Shown here piece after piece: positions 63,534-64,000 of a stretch of DNA of 64,000 nucleotides. The DNA lies in NCBI GenBank assembly GCA_963922205.1, contig CAWUHX010000225.1, positions 496,001-560,000 on the forward strand, in the 5' to 3' direction. Position numbers and translations under genes: made by a program. Each line of letters begins with the position of its first letter. The first letter of the stretch is position 1. Under the pieces are notes generated by a model that searched no databases, was not told the origin of the DNA, and saw only the letters and a program-made list of their open reading frames with translations. Origin of the DNA: Romanomermis culicivorax (taxonomy: Eukaryota > Nematoda > Enoplea > Mermithida > Mermithidae).

Positions 63534-64000
63534 CTGCTCCAAAAATCATGCAACCATAGTTTGTAGAAAACCAGGTGAGAATGTTCTATTATATCAAAAT
63601 ATATATTGCTGTTTTTTGCTGATCTTTACTCTTTTTCCCTTTCCCTTTTTCTTTTTCCTTTTTTATTTTTATTTTCTCTTAATCATTTTTCCTTTTTTCT
63701 TTTTTTCTGATTTTTTCTTTCCTCTTTCTCGTCTCTTTTTTTATCCTGTTTAATTTTTACCCTCCATCGGGCCAACTGACCATGTGGCCAAAAATTTCGG
63801 GTAGCCGACAAATACAATAATACATATATTTTCGATAAAACTTGATCAAACGAGCCAAAGTAAGCTGGAGATATCCAGATACACTTTGATGTAGGCGTAG
63901 TTAAAATCAAAAGAAAATGGAAAGAACAGAAAAGAAGCAACAAACGAGATGAAACTGTGTACAAAAAATATAATTGTTGGACTGGGTGATTTTGCGAACA
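63534..64000 (-). other. GSS upstream intron, T-rich block
   Basis: The + strand at 63610-63750 is almost pure pyrimidine. A minus frame at 63683-63964 does not resemble the glutathione synthetase N-terminus, so I treat the region as intron. Confidence 0.5.

Noticed and set aside
63683-63964. N-terminal exon of glutathione synthetase
   Set aside because: The frame contains none of the N-terminal motifs of the family and lies over a T-rich block.

Overview
This window looks like AT-rich, intron-rich eukaryotic DNA, most likely from a nematode. It has long tracts of the nematode telomere hexamer TTAGGC at internal positions, splice sites of the T-rich TTTTCAG / GTAAGT kind, and the C-terminal exons of eukaryotic glutathione synthetase. 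It is gene-poor and loaded with transposable elements. Cytosine-to-thymine changes at CpG stand out in the young retrotransposons, which suggests a lineage that still methylates cytosine.

Layout. 0.3-3.9 kb: a probable four-exon gene for a secreted protein (+). 5.6-6.5 kb: a large interstitial telomeric tract bracketed by inverted minisatellites. 7.3-7.4 kb: a possible signal-peptide first exon. 7.8-21.0 kb: a 13.2-kb Ty3/gypsy element on + (element 1) with 594-bp LTRs, target duplication ATAG, a broken gag-pol and a broken third ORF. 23.7-24.1 kb: a dimeric tRNA-type SINE. 25.4-30.2 kb: a decayed host gene made of phase-1 exons, cut by a solo LTR (target duplication GGTC), followed by 45-nt micro-exons. 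27.4-28.4 kb: an AGCTT foldback repeat. 33.0-48.3 kb: ATT microsatellites holding a solo LTR and a 14.1-kb Ty3/gypsy element on minus (element 2), which has an intact 2210-codon Gag-Pol and an intact third-ORF region. 49.6-53.3 kb: an exon, a decayed telomeric tract, a possible solo LTR, a foldback repeat, and a second broken copy of the 25-30 kb gene with its own micro-exons. 53.7-54.7 kb: a LINE RT relic. 56.0-56.5 kb: a possible mariner relic. 56.8-63.5 kb: glutathione synthetase on minus, with introns that contain a telomeric tract, a LINE 3' end and a second dimeric SINE.

The main discovery candidate is the region downstream of pol in the two giant Ty3/gypsy elements. Both encode a homologous third polyprotein. 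In element 2 it begins with a complete DEDDy-type 3'-5' exonuclease domain (RNase D / WRN / MUT-7 superfamily) and continues into a large protein with a shared helical domain, a coiled coil, a basic stretch beside a SUMO-interaction-like motif, and an Arg/Gly-rich tail. A splice acceptor sits at the same codon position in both elements, so the third ORF is probably made from a spliced RNA. Element 1 keeps only exonuclease motif I. Other strong observations are the phase-1 micro-exon family, the telomeric tract with inverted minisatellite flanks, and the CpG decay signature.
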